From Croceifilum oryzae (GTDB lineage: Bacteria > Bacillota > Bacilli > Thermoactinomycetales > Thermoactinomycetaceae), in the NCBI RefSeq assembly GCF_030814315.1, contig NZ_JAUSUV010000001.1, positions 62,001-126,000 on the forward strand: a stretch of 64,000 nt of DNA, given 5' to 3'. This document shows, one piece after another, positions 27,446 through 36,288 of the stretch. Made by a program: the position numbers and the translations under genes. The notes under the pieces were generated by a model. That model was not told the DNA's origin. It was given only the letters and a program-made list of their open reading frames with translations, and ran no database searches. Each line of letters begins with the position of its first letter. The first letter of the stretch is position 1.

Positions 27446-30334
27446 ATGGCTCAAGATTCTATCGTAATCCGTGGAGCAAAGGTACATAACCTCAAAAATA
27501 TCGATGTCACCATTCCACGTGATCAATTTGTAGTTTTAACCGGTTTAAGTGGTTCAGGAAAGTCATCGTTGGCATTTGATACGATCTATGCTGAAGGACA
27601 GCGTCGCTACGTAGAGTCGCTGTCTGCTTATGCGCGCCAGTTTCTCGGACAGATGGACAAACCAGATGTAGAGGCGATTGAAGGTCTCTCACCAGCCATC
27701 TCCATCGATCAGAAAACGACAAGTCGAAACCCTCGTTCAACAGTAGGCACTGTAACGGAGATTTACGACTATCTAAGGCTTCTCTTTGCCCGTGTTGGAC
27801 ATCCACATTGTCCTGAGCACGGTATCGAAATTGCCTCCCAAACGGTACCGATGATGGTGGATCGAATCATGGAACTAGCTGAGCGGACGCGGATTCAGAT
27901 TTTAGCACCGATTGTAAAAGGGCGTAAAGGAGAGCATGTCAAACTCCTGCAAGAGGTAGGTCGCCAGGGATTTGTACGGGTACGAGTCAACGGAGAGCTA
28001 ATGGAAATTTCCGAGGAAATTCAACTGGAGAAAAATAAAAAGCACTCGATTGAAGTGGTTGTGGATCGCATTGTGATCAAAGAAGGCATTGAAACAAGGC
28101 TAACGGATTCCATTGAGACTGCGCTTCAATTATCAGATGGCGAAGTGCTCATTGATGTGATAGATGGCGAGGAATTAATGTTTAGTCAGAATCTAGCTTG
28201 TCCGATCTGTGGATTTAGTATGGATGAACTATCGCCTAGGATGTTTTCTTTTAACAGCCCTTTTGGTGCTTGTGCTACTTGTGATGGTCTGGGAAATCGA
28301 ATGGAGATCGATCCAGACCTCATGATTCCAGACCGCTCCTTATCCCTTCGAGAGGGAGCTATTGAGCCTTGGTACTCCTCCCCTAACTCTTATTATGAGA
28401 AGTTGTTGACAGCAGCCTGTGAGGCGTTTGGGATCAATATGGATATTGCTTTTGAGAAACTGAGTAAAAAGCATCAAGACGTAATCTTGTACGGATCAAA
28501 AGAGAAATTCCGTTTTCTCTATCAAAATGATATGGGCATGTCCCGGGAAATGGATGCTCGTTTTGAAGGTGTTATCACCAATATGCAACGTCGTTATCGA
28601 GAGACGAGTTCTGAGATGGTAAGGGAACAGTTAGAGTCTTATATGACAACGAAGCCTTGTCCAACTTGTAAGGGTGCGCGGCTTCGTCAGGAAATCCTCC
28701 ATGTAACCATTGGTGGAGAGAATATTCACTTTGTGGGCTCTTTATCGATCGCCGATGCGTGGGAGTTCTTTGATCAACTGCAATTATCAGAGAAAGATAC
28801 GCAGATTGCTCGTCAAGTATTGAAAGAAATCAAGGATCGACTTGGTTTTTTAGTCAATGTAGGATTAAATTACTTAACTTTAAATCGTGCAGCGGGGACT
28901 TTATCAGGAGGAGAGGCACAACGGATTCGACTGGCTACTCAGATCGGTTCCAGTTTAATGGGAGTCCTCTATATTCTCGATGAGCCTAGTATTGGACTGC
29001 ATCAACGGGACAATACCCGTTTAATTGAGACTCTAAAAAGGATGCGGGATCTAGGTAATACATTGATCGTGGTGGAGCATGATGAAGACACAATGCTAGC
29101 TGCTGATTATATCCTTGATATTGGACCAGGTGCAGGCGTTCATGGAGGCGTGGTAACCGCTGAGGGGACTCCCAAAGAAGTGATGGAGAATCCTGAATCA
29201 TTGACAGGCGCCTATCTAAGTGGTCGTAAGTTTATTCCTTTACCAGAAGAGCGTAGAGAAACGGGTGAGAAGTGGTTAGAGATAAAAGGAGCAAGTGAAA
29301 ATAACTTGCGTAATGTCTCTGTGAAAATTCCACTTGGGGTGTTTACTGCAGTAACAGGGGTCTCAGGCTCTGGAAAAAGTACCTTGATAAATGAGATTTT
29401 GCTGAAATCATTGTCACGCGAATTGCATCGTTCTAGAGTGGTTCCAGGTCAGTATAAAGAAATCACTGGTTTAAAACAGTTGGATAAAGTAATTAATATC
29501 GATCAATCGCCTATCGGTCGTACTCCACGAAGCAATCCAGCTACGTACACAGGCGTGTTTGATGACGTGCGTGATGTATTTGCGGCTACACAAGAGGCGA
29601 AAGTACGTGGTTATCAAAAAGGACGCTTTAGCTTTAATGTGAAAGGTGGACGCTGTGAAGCTTGTCGTGGGGATGGGATTATTAAAATCGAGATGCATTT
29701 CCTACCTGATGTCTATGTTCCATGTGAAGAGTGTAAAGGGAAACGCTATAACCGTGATACGCTCGAGATCAAGTATAAAGGGAAGAATGTATCCGATGTT
29801 CTCGATATGACGATCGAAGCCGCGCTTTCTTTCTTTGAGAATATCCCTCGTATCAAGAGGAAGCTACAAACGTTGTTTGATGTGGGCTTGGGCTATATGA
29901 CGCTCGGTCAGCCGGCTACTACTTTATCGGGTGGGGAAGCCCAGCGAGTGAAGCTAGCTTCTGAGCTATACAAACGGAGCACAGGACGAACTTTGTATAT
30001 CCTAGATGAGCCTACAACAGGTCTTCATATCGATGATATTGCTCGCTTGCTGGTTGTGCTGCAACGACTCTGTCAAAATGGGGATTCCGTGCTTGTGATT
30101 GAGCATAATCTGGATGTGATTAAAACAGCTGACTATATTATTGATCTAGGTCCAGAAGGGGGAAGCGGCGGCGGAAAGATCATCGCTAAAGGGACTCCGG
30201 AAGAGGTAGTGATGGTGAAGGGTTCTTATACTGGACAGTACCTAGAGCCAATACTACGGCGTGATCGAGAGCGGATGGAGAAACAAAAGGAAGAACGAGC
30301 TACTGAAGAAGAGACTGCGGTTACGTTGTCGTAA
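27446..30334 (+). CDS. uvrA: excinuclease ABC subunit A
   Basis: A 962-residue damage sensor with two ABC modules: Walker A motifs [10 protein letters not shown] (about 32) and [10 protein letters not shown] (about 640), two LSGGEAQR signatures, and zinc modules with CPICGF...CATC (about 252-280) and CEACRGDG...CEEC (about 738-765). It dimerises, finds distorted DNA and hands it to UvrB. The insertion-domain cysteines CPTCKG are also present. The C-terminal tail is Glu/Arg-rich. No convincing plus-strand terminator follows; the nearby hairpin has its T-run on the minus strand. Confidence 0.99.
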   Translation: MAQDSIVIRGAKVHNLKNIDVTIPRDQFVVLTGLSGSGKSSLAFDTIYAEGQRRYVESLSAYARQFLGQMDKPDVEAIEGLSPAISIDQKTTSRNPRSTVGTVTEIYDYLRLLFARVGHPHCPEHGIEIASQTVPMMVDRIMELAERTRIQILAPIVKGRKGEHVKLLQEVGRQGFVRVRVNGELMEISEEIQLEKNKKHSIEVVVDRIVIKEGIETRLTDSIETALQLSDGEVLIDVIDGEELMFSQNLACPICGFSMDELSPRMFSFNSPFGACATCDGLGNRMEIDPDLMIPDRSLSLREGAIEPWYSSPNSYYEKLLTAACEAFGINMDIAFEKLSKKHQDVILYGSKEKFRFLYQNDMGMSREMDARFEGVITNMQRRYRETSSEMVREQLESYMTTKPCPTCKGARLRQEILHVTIGGENIHFVGSLSIADAWEFFDQLQLSEKDTQIARQVLKEIKDRLGFLVNVGLNYLTLNRAAGTLSGGEAQRIRLATQIGSSLMGVLYILDEPSIGLHQRDNTRLIETLKRMRDLGNTLIVVEHDEDTMLAADYILDIGPGAGVHGGVVTAEGTPKEVMENPESLTGAYLSGRKFIPLPEERRETGEKWLEIKGASENNLRNVSVKIPLGVFTAVTGVSGSGKSTLINEILLKSLSRELHRSRVVPGQYKEITGLKQLDKVINIDQSPIGRTPRSNPATYTGVFDDVRDVFAATQEAKVRGYQKGRFSFNVKGGRCEACRGDGIIKIEMHFLPDVYVPCEECKGKRYNRDTLEIKYKGKNVSDVLDMTIEAALSFFENIPRIKRKLQTLFDVGLGYMTLGQPATTLSGGEAQRVKLASELYKRSTGRTLYILDEPTTGLHIDDIARLLVVLQRLCQNGDSVLVIEHNLDVIKTADYIIDLGPEGGSGGGKIIAKGTPEEVVMVKGSYTGQYLEPILRRDRERMEKQKEERATEEETAVTLS

Positions 30335-30431
30335 GAATGCTTTTGATTAGTAAAGATGGGGCTAGTCCAGGGCATGTATCTGTCCACAGCTCAAATAGTG
30401 ACCTGCGAAGATGTGGGAAAGAAGGTCCGAA

Positions 30432-30469
30432 CAAAAAATACCCCTATGATCAACCTCGATCATAGGGGT
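30432..30469 (-). terminator. terminator of gnd
   Basis: ACCCCTATGATC (30440-30451) pairs with GATCATAGGGGT (30458-30469). The A-run at 30433-30438 gives the U-tract for the minus-strand gnd transcript. On the plus strand only TTAAG follows, so it would serve uvrA poorly. Confidence 0.85.
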
Positions 30470-30487
30470 TAAGTATGTTAGTCATAT

Positions 30488-31387
30488 CTATTCCTTGCGG
30501 ACTACTGCATGACCACCGAATTCGTTACGGAGGGCGGCGACTACTTTTCCGTGGAAGGTATCATCTTCAAGCGAGCGGAAGCGCATGAACATAGATAGGG
30601 CGATGACTGGGGCGTTTGCTTTTAGGTCAAGGGCGGTTTCGACGGTCCATTGCCCTTCACCGGAAGCATTCATTACCCCACGGATTTGGTCTAGTTTCGG
30701 ATCTTTGGAGAAGGCGTTTTCCATGAGATCCATCAGCCATCCACGAATGACGGAACCATTGGCCCATACTCGTGATACTTCTTCAAAGTTGTAATCAAAT
30801 TGGCTTTTGTCTAGGATTTCAAAGCCTTCAGCGATGGCTTGCATCATACCATATTCAATCCCATTATGTATCATCTTAAGGAAGTGACCACTCCCTACTT
30901 TTCCGGTATATAGGTACCCTTTTTCAACCGATAAATCGTGGAACATATCTTTCACATGATCCCATGCTTCTGGAGCGCCTCCAATCATGAAACAGCCGCC
31001 TTCTAGAGCGCCAGAGGTACCCCCAGAGGTTCCTGCATCCATGTAGTGAATCCCTTCTGCTTGAAGTCGTTCTCCTCGTGCGAGAGTGTCCTTATAGTGG
31101 GAGTTGCCGCCATCGATGACGATATCACCTGGTTCTAGATGGGGAATCACTTGATCAATCACCTGATCCACAATTTTACCAGCAGGAACCATCATCCACA
31201 CGGTGCGTGGTTTTTGTAATTTGCTTATGAGTTCTTCAATCGTAGTAGCTGGGATGGCACCATAGCTTGCTAACTCCTTTGCAGGCTCTGGTGATACATC
31301 GTAAGCAACCACTTCATGATGATGACTTAACATATTTCGTACTAAATTATAACCCATCTTACCGAGACCAATCATTCCTAATTGCAT
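30488..31387 (-). CDS. gnd: 6-phosphogluconate dehydrogenase, decarboxylating, short type
   Basis: A 299-residue enzyme oxidising 6-phosphogluconate to ribulose 5-phosphate and CO2. It has the N-terminal dinucleotide fold GLGKMGYNLVRNM, the DGGNSHYKD motif, the substrate loop AGTSGGTSGALEGGCFMIGG and the catalytic lysine region GSGHFLKMIHNGIEYG. The roughly 300-residue form (YqeC-like, often NAD-preferring) differs from the 470-residue form. It is transcribed alone on the minus strand, with its own terminator. Confidence 0.95.
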   Translation of the reverse strand: MQLGMIGLGKMGYNLVRNMLSHHHEVVAYDVSPEPAKELASYGAIPATTIEELISKLQKPRTVWMMVPAGKIVDQVIDQVIPHLEPGDIVIDGGNSHYKDTLARGERLQAEGIHYMDAGTSGGTSGALEGGCFMIGGAPEAWDHVKDMFHDLSVEKGYLYTGKVGSGHFLKMIHNGIEYGMMQAIAEGFEILDKSQFDYNFEEVSRVWANGSVIRGWLMDLMENAFSKDPKLDQIRGVMNASGEGQWTVETALDLKANAPVIALSMFMRFRSLEDDTFHGKVVAALRNEFGGHAVVRKE

Positions 31388-31534
31388 AATCGTTCACCTC
31401 ATAATCGATTTCAAGTATGGAAACATTTATTATTAGAGAGTAACATAAAAGTAGGAAAAAGAAGAAGTGTACTTCTATATAGAATCTGCTTTTTCCTAAA
31501 AACTATACAAGCACTATGAAATGGGGTATGTATC

Positions 31535-31870
31535 ATGACTTGGATTTTCCGGCTGTTGTTAAATGCCGTTGTCATTTTCCTCATCGCCCACTATGTGCCC
31601 GGTATCAGTGTCAATGGAGTCGGAACGGCATTAGTGGTTGCAATCGTTTTGGGACTGGTTAATCTCTTTATTCGTCCCATTATCTCATTTTTATCGTTAC
31701 CAATTCAAATCGTAACCTTAGGTTTGTTTACATTACTCATTAATGTAGGAATGCTATACGTAACTGCATTTTTAGTCAATGGATTTGAGATTCAAAACTT
31801 TATTTCTGCGATCATTGCATCGTTGATTATTAGTGTGACTTCTTGGGTCATTGGTCTTGTACTAGATTGA
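31535..31870 (+). CDS. yvlD: YvlD-like four-helix membrane protein (phage_holin_4_2 family)
   Basis: A 111-residue integral membrane protein of four hydrophobic helices (about 2-19, 25-45, 55-80 and 86-108) with the family's NLFIRPIISFLSLPIQIVTLGLFTLLIN core. The family name comes from phage holins, but the gene is chromosomal and B. subtilis YvlD is encoded near uvrBA and hprK, so this is no prophage sign. Function is unknown; relatives have been tied to envelope stress. A long bidirectional terminator follows. Confidence 0.88.
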   Translation: MTWIFRLLLNAVVIFLIAHYVPGISVNGVGTALVVAIVLGLVNLFIRPIISFLSLPIQIVTLGLFTLLINVGMLYVTAFLVNGFEIQNFISAIIASLIISVTSWVIGLVLD

Positions 31871-31920
31871 AAATCAAAAACAGGATTCCTCACTTAAAGT
31901 GGGAATCCTGTTTTTGATTT
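31871..31920. terminator. bidirectional terminator between yvlD and the surface-protein gene
   Basis: A 19-bp perfect stem pairs 31871-31889 with 31902-31920 (base AAATCAAAAACAGG), with T-runs in both directions. It serves two convergent genes. Confidence 0.93.
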
Positions 31921-31924
31921 GTGA

Positions 31925-32854
31925 CTAAGATTGGTTTTGTTTACGACGACGAGCTACGAGGAAGAGACCTGCCCCTGCCATCAAGACAGCTGCACCCGCA
32001 ACAGTAGCGATTGGATAGCTAGTAGCGGTTTTCGGTAGTTTACCTCCTTGGCCTTTTACAGCTGGTTTTGTCGTTTCTTTTTTAGTAGTGGTGCTTTTGG
32101 TTTTTGTAGTAGTCGCAGTAGAAGCTTTTGCTGTTTTTACAGTAGTTTGTTTTTTCGCTTTTTTAACTTGTTTTACAGCCCCGCTCTTTTTCACTTCAAC
32201 TTCCAGTTCAAAATAGCCCTCTCCGAATCTACCATCAACTGTTCCTACGAAGCCAACAAACACATTGTAGCGACCCGGCTTTACATTCTTAAATGTGAAC
32301 GTCTGGACAAGTCCACTTCGATTCAGTTTTGAAGTCTTATAAGGTGCTGTAGTCCAATCTGGTAGTGTATCTTTCGATACGGATGCGTACCAATCGCCTT
32401 TAGCATGTTTTGCATTTTTAATGGTTTCAGTTACAGAAAGAGTACCATTTTTTACTACAGCTGATGTAATGAAGTCAGGTTCTTTCGTGACTTCTTTCTT
32501 ATCAGTTGGCTTGTTTGTTACAGATGTTGGGGGGGCGGTGTTAGGTTTTCCACCTGTCTTCCCATCCACTTTGTCTTCTTTTTTCTCATCTTTTTTGTCA
32601 GTTGTTTGACCATCCGCTTTAGTATCTGTTTTAGTCAATTTCTCATCGGTTTTTTTGTCGGTTTCATGCTCTTTTTTGTCAGTCACTTTCGTATCAATTT
32701 TAATCTCAGGAGTTGTTTTTTGTTCAGTAGTAGAGTTAGTAGGATTAGTTGGTTTCACTTGTGGTTCTGCCGCTGCTACAACGCCTTGAAAAGCGGTAAC
32801 AGAAAGTGCTAGTGTCGCAAGTACTGCGAATGGTTTTGTCATACGTTTTTTCAT
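31925..32854 (-). CDS. sortase-anchored surface protein, paralogue 1
   Basis: A 309-residue precursor: signal peptide ending FQGVVAA, a Thr/Lys/Asp low-complexity linker (about 30-125), one beta-rich domain (about 130-215; NGTLSVTETIKNAKHAKGDWYASV to FTFKNVKPGRYNVFVGFVGTVDG), a second Lys/Thr-rich linker, then the sorting signal LPKTA, a hydrophobic helix and the tail ARRRKQNQS. It should be covalently fixed to the cell wall. ATG 32854 lies 9 bases after GGAG; the ATG at 32863 abuts it. Three paralogues and a sortase lie just upstream. Ligand unknown. Confidence 0.88.
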   Translation of the reverse strand: MKKRMTKPFAVLATLALSVTAFQGVVAAAEPQVKPTNPTNSTTEQKTTPEIKIDTKVTDKKEHETDKKTDEKLTKTDTKADGQTTDKKDEKKEDKVDGKTGGKPNTAPPTSVTNKPTDKKEVTKEPDFITSAVVKNGTLSVTETIKNAKHAKGDWYASVSKDTLPDWTTAPYKTSKLNRSGLVQTFTFKNVKPGRYNVFVGFVGTVDGRFGEGYFELEVEVKKSGAVKQVKKAKKQTTVKTAKASTATTTKTKSTTTKKETTKPAVKGQGGKLPKTATSYPIATVAGAAVLMAGAGLFLVARRRKQNQS

Positions 32855-32910
32855 AAATATCATCTCCAGTTAGTTGTTAGTCGTTTCATTCATTTTTGTT
32901 CCACATATTT

Positions 32911-32941
32911 AATATCGGATGAACTCTCTTTTTTTGTGTCT
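32911..32941 (-). promoter_or_regulatory. conserved promoter-like element, surface gene 1
   Basis: On the minus strand GAGACAC (32941-32935) is followed after 18 bases by CGATAT (32916-32911). The same pair with the same spacing precedes paralogues 2 and 3, and a near-identical one precedes paralogue 4. Confidence 0.55.
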
Positions 32942-33070
32942 CAAAATGACCTACTTTAGTTGCTTTCACAGTTCGTTCAATAAAGAATGTCAAATTTATT
33001 AAAAACGGAATTATTTAGTTTGATTTGAGGAATTCCGTGTATTTCAATTGACTTCAATGTTTAGCACAAG

Positions 33071-33099
33071 AAAAAAGCACACCTAGTTAGGCATGCTTT
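33071..33099 (-). terminator. terminator of surface gene 2
   Basis: On the minus strand AAAGCATGCC pairs, with two wobbles, with GGTGTGCTTT, then a T-run. The core resembles the terminators of paralogues 3 and 4. Confidence 0.8.
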
Positions 33100-33112
33100 C
33101 AGATCTCTACGA

Positions 33113-34030
33113 TTAGGATTGGTTTTGCTTACGACGACGTGCTGCGAAGAAAAGACCTGCTCCTGCCATCAAGACAGCTACACCCGCAACAGTAGCGATT
33201 GGATAGCTAGTAGCGGTTTTCGGTAGGATACCACCCTGACCGTTTGTGGTTGTTTTCTTGGTTTCTTTTTTACCAGTGGTCTTTTTATCTGTAGTAGCTT
33301 CTTTCTTGGCTGATGCTTTTTTAACAGTAGCTTTTTTCTCTACTGGTTTTGTAACTACGCCTTTTCTTGTATCGATTTGTAGTTTAATGAAGTCGTTTTC
33401 GTCTGCTTGGAATTCGTCAACCTCTCCAATAAAACCTACATACACTTCATAAAGACCCGGTTTTACATTTTTAAAGGTGAAGGTTTGAGTGAAGCCGTTT
33501 TGACTTTGTTTTTCATCCGTAAATTCTACTTTTTCTGAACCTGGCTTATATCCATCTGCATACCAAAGACCTTTAATATGTTTTGCATTTGCAATAGAGG
33601 CGGTTACAGTAAGAGTACCATCTTTAAATAAAGCTTTTGCATGTAGTGAAGGACCTTTAGCTTCTACTTCATCTTCTTTCTTATCAGTTGGCTTATTGGT
33701 TTCAGATGTTGAAGGGGTGGTGTGAGGCGTTTCACCTGTTTTACCATCCTTTTTATCGTCTACTTTTTCCTCTTTTTTACCTTCTGCTTTAGTACCCGTT
33801 TCGGTTGCTTTTTTGTCTTCGGCTTTCACTTCCGTTTTCTTATCAGCTTCTGTACCTTTTTTATCTTCCACTTTCACGTCTACTTTGGTTTCAGGAGCTG
33901 TTGTTTTTTGCTCGGTAGGCGGGGTGATAGGGGCTGGTTTTGTTTCTTCTGCTGCTACAACGCCTTGGAAAGCGGTCACAGAAAGTGCTAGTGTTGCAAG
34001 TACTGCAAATGGTTTTGTCATACGTGCCAT
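33113..34030 (-). CDS. sortase-anchored surface protein, paralogue 2
   Basis: A 305-residue paralogue of the gene above. The signal peptide (MTKPFAVLATLALSVTAFQG) and C-terminal anchor (LPKTA, helix, ARRRKQNQS) are nearly identical to it, while the centre has diverged. The linker (about 28-120) is made of Lys/Glu/Thr/Asp repeats such as KVEDKKGTEADKKTEVKAEDKK. One beta domain follows (about 125-215; DGTLTVTASIANAKHIKGLWYA to FTFKNVKPGLYEVYVGFIG). The conserved ends with variable middles suggest tandem duplication and divergence. The Shine-Dalgarno AGGAGATGA is shared with the other copies. Confidence 0.88.
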   Translation of the reverse strand: MARMTKPFAVLATLALSVTAFQGVVAAEETKPAPITPPTEQKTTAPETKVDVKVEDKKGTEADKKTEVKAEDKKATETGTKAEGKKEEKVDDKKDGKTGETPHTTPSTSETNKPTDKKEDEVEAKGPSLHAKALFKDGTLTVTASIANAKHIKGLWYADGYKPGSEKVEFTDEKQSQNGFTQTFTFKNVKPGLYEVYVGFIGEVDEFQADENDFIKLQIDTRKGVVTKPVEKKATVKKASAKKEATTDKKTTGKKETKKTTTNGQGGILPKTATSYPIATVAGVAVLMAGAGLFFAARRRKQNQS

Positions 34031-34080
34031 GAATAGGTCATCTCCTAATAATTATGTATATAATGAGTTCTACATATTTT

Positions 34081-34111
34081 ATATCGAAATACTTTTCATT
34101 TTTTGTGTCTC
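34081..34111 (-). promoter_or_regulatory. conserved promoter-like element, surface gene 2
   Basis: GAGACAC (34111-34105), 18 bases, then CGATAT (34086-34081), on the minus strand, about 50 bases before the start codon. The sequence further upstream (34112-34165) is also similar to that of paralogues 1 and 4. Confidence 0.55.
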
Positions 34112-34191
34112 AAAATGAGTGATTTTAGTTGATTTCACATTTTGTTCACATAAAATGACCAATTTATTACATAATGGTTTTTGTTATTATA

Positions 34192-34237
34192 AACAAAAAA
34201 CAATTACTTGCATTTTCTCTAATGCAAGTAATTGTTT
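34192..34237 (-). terminator. terminator of the sortase gene
   Basis: A 17-bp stem pairs 34198-34214 with 34221-34237 (AACAATTACTTGCATT core); the A-run at 34195-34200 gives the U-tract for the minus strand. Confidence 0.88.
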
Positions 34238-34302
34238 ATTATTATAATGATTTTCACTTGTGGCGGTTACAAGGAAAAAAACTTGTCCCTCTTACCTATT
34301 CG

Positions 34303-34932
34303 CTATTTATTTTGAATCTCAATTAACTCAGATTCGATAATATATCGATTAGGTGCACTACCTAACATATTAAATGGATGACACGTAACTAAGGTGAGGA
34401 TTGGTTTATCTTTTGTGACGATGACCTTTGTATCCTCTTTGGGTGTTATCCACATTTTCCGTACCTGATAGACAAAGTAATGGTTGTTATAGTCAATAAT
34501 TAATCGATCTCCAACTTTTAGTTCGCCCATTCCTTTAAACTTCGTATCACGATGACCAGATAAAACAACATGTCCAGTCTCCCCTGGTTTTACCGTTTTA
34601 TCGTTAGTCTTCGGATCGTTATCCTCTATATAACTCCCGACTCCTTTTTTTAGAGAGTCGGAGTCTGCTCCATATACAACCTCGAGATTCTTTTTAAGAC
34701 GAGGGACAATTAAGGTGCCGATCATGTCTCCCCTGTTATGTGTAAGAGCCGACGGAATCCCTTTCGCAAGAGCTGGTTGTGGGGATGTATCGTCTCCCTT
34801 TTTATCAACCTTGCTTATCGTAACATCATCATAAGGCACAGAAGAAGCACTTTCACTCCACCAATTGTATGCGTTCCATCCCAGAACAACAGTCCCTGCT
34901 ATGATTAATAGCCAAGATAATATTCGAATCAT
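34303..34932 (-). CDS. class D-like sortase
   Basis: A 209-residue membrane-anchored cysteine transpeptidase: N-terminal helix (about 2-22), then the sortase beta-barrel with catalytic His in VVLSGHRDT (about 120), Cys in LTLVTCHPFN (about 178) and Arg in APNRYIIES (about 194). The TLVTC-PF pattern is typical of class D enzymes, which accept LPxTA signals, and all four neighbouring surface proteins end in LPKTA. It probably attaches them to peptidoglycan. ATG 34932 behind GGGAG is preferred over GTG 34938. It is embedded between its presumed substrates. Confidence 0.92.
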   Translation of the reverse strand: MIRILSWLLIIAGTVVLGWNAYNWWSESASSVPYDDVTISKVDKKGDDTSPQPALAKGIPSALTHNRGDMIGTLIVPRLKKNLEVVYGADSDSLKKGVGSYIEDNDPKTNDKTVKPGETGHVVLSGHRDTKFKGMGELKVGDRLIIDYNNHYFVYQVRKMWITPKEDTKVIVTKDKPILTLVTCHPFNMLGSAPNRYIIESELIEIQNK

Positions 34933-35000
34933 GACCACTCCCTCATTTCTATGTGGTTATTTCTATGGTATGTAGTTTGATAACGATTGTCTAGTGACAG

Positions 35001-35034
35001 AAAAAAGCATACCCACTTAGGCATGCTTTTTTTA
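35001..35034 (-). terminator. terminator of surface gene 3
   Basis: The stem pairs AAAAAAGCATACC with GGCATGCTTTTTT (wobble allowed). The long A-run at 35001-35006 gives the minus-strand U-tract. The core is shared with paralogues 2 and 4. Confidence 0.85.
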
Positions 35035-35041
35035 TTAAGAA

Positions 35042-36118
35042 TTACTGTTGTTTTTGTTTGCGACGACGAGCTACGAAGAAGAGACCTGCTCCCACCATCA
35101 GAATAGCCGCACCTGCAATGGTAGCGATTGGATAGCTGGTAGCTGTTTTTGGTAGCTGACCACCTTCTGCCTTTTCGACAGCTTTTTTCGCTTGTTCTTT
35201 TGTAACTGGTTTACTAATTGGTGTAGGCTTTACAGGGGTAGGAGTTTTGGTGCCAGTACCAGTATTCGTACCTGTACTAGGTGTTCCGCCCTTAGGAACA
35301 TCAACTTGGACAACTGTACATGTTTCTTTCTCTTTCCCATCCACAATACCCTTGAAAGTGAGGAGTACATAGTAAGTACCTGGCTTCAAATCTTTAAAGG
35401 TAAACTTCTCGGAAACGTCACCTTTTACTCTTGTACCATTAACAAGGTCTTTATCGTTAAACTCACGCGTTTTGCTTACGAAAGCAATCCATTGGCCTTT
35501 GCCCTCTTTTGCATCTTTGATTTTAGCATTTAGTGTAAGAGTGCTGTCGTTCACTTCTGTTTTGACAGAGATTACTGGAATATCAGCTGGTGATTCATCT
35601 TTTCCGTTCCCTTTTACAGGAGTTCCGGTGGTAGTTCCTTCAAATTGAACTTCCAAACATGCGAGTTCATCGATAGCTGCTAGTTTTGCTTCCACTTTTG
35701 GATCGGTGAGGTTGAATTCATAAGAAGCCCCACCTTGTGCAGAGATGATTACCTGACCACCAACAAGCAATGTCCAAGTACCTCTTGCTTCTTTTACTCC
35801 TTTCAATTGTGCTTTGATCCCTTTTTCAGTGTCTGTAAGATCGATCTCTAATTCTTTTTGTGCTGTGTTTTTGGCAGGTTTGTTATTTTTTTCATTAGCT
35901 GGAGGAGTAGTAGTGTTAGCTTTACCATCCTTTTTGTTGTCTGTGGCTTTAGAGTCCGTTTTCCCATCCACTTTTTTATCAACTGGCTTTTGCTCGGTGG
36001 AGACCGGAGCAGTTGGATTAGCAGGCTTTGTTTCGTTAGCTGCTACAACTCCTTGAAAAGCAGTTACGGAAAGTGCTAGCGTTGCAAGTACTGCGAATGG
36101 TTTTGTCATACGTTTCAT
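35042..36118 (-). CDS. sortase-anchored surface protein, paralogue 3 (two-domain)
   Basis: A 358-residue precursor: shared signal peptide, a linker of Pro/Thr/Lys (about 28-85), a first domain (about 88-165; ELEIDLTDTEKGIKAQLKGVKEARGTW), a second domain of the type found in paralogues 1 and 2 (about 180-275; NDSTLTLNAKIKDAKEGKGQWIAFVS to FTFKDLKPGTYYVLLTFKGIVDG), a Thr/Pro linker, and the anchor LPKTA with tail ARRRKQKQQ. Both domains have the A-(K/R)GxW pattern and may be duplicates of one fold. Ligand unknown. Confidence 0.88.
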   Translation of the reverse strand: MKRMTKPFAVLATLALSVTAFQGVVAANETKPANPTAPVSTEQKPVDKKVDGKTDSKATDNKKDGKANTTTPPANEKNNKPAKNTAQKELEIDLTDTEKGIKAQLKGVKEARGTWTLLVGGQVIISAQGGASYEFNLTDPKVEAKLAAIDELACLEVQFEGTTTGTPVKGNGKDESPADIPVISVKTEVNDSTLTLNAKIKDAKEGKGQWIAFVSKTREFNDKDLVNGTRVKGDVSEKFTFKDLKPGTYYVLLTFKGIVDGKEKETCTVVQVDVPKGGTPSTGTNTGTGTKTPTPVKPTPISKPVTKEQAKKAVEKAEGGQLPKTATSYPIATIAGAAILMVGAGLFFVARRRKQKQQ

Positions 36119-36166
36119 GAATGGTCATCTCCTATGTGCTATCAAATAAAAAAGCTTACATAGTAT

Positions 36167-36197
36167 ATATCGAAATGATTTTATTTTTTAGTGTCTA
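36167..36197 (-). promoter_or_regulatory. conserved promoter-like element, surface gene 3
   Basis: On the minus strand GACAC (36195-36191) precedes CGATAT (36172-36167) by 18 bases, as at paralogues 1 and 2. Confidence 0.5.
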
Positions 36198-36243
36198 AAA
36201 ACAATTAAATTAAATGGAATTCATTTTTTATTCACATTTAAAG

Positions 36244-36276
36244 TAAAAAGCATACCCACGTTAGGTATGCTTTTTA
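36244..36276 (-). terminator. terminator of surface gene 4
   Basis: TAAAAAGCATACC (36244-36256) pairs perfectly with GGTATGCTTTTTA (36264-36276), T-rich on both strands. Confidence 0.85.
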
Positions 36277-36288
36277 CTCAAGAAAAGA

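Noticed and set aside
30335-30487. Terminator for uvrA in the hairpin at 30440-30469
   Set aside because: The T-run is on the minus strand, so it serves gnd; plus-strand termination is not supported.
31535-31870. Prophage holin
   Set aside because: The domain is named after holins, but there are no other phage genes and the locus matches chromosomal yvlD.
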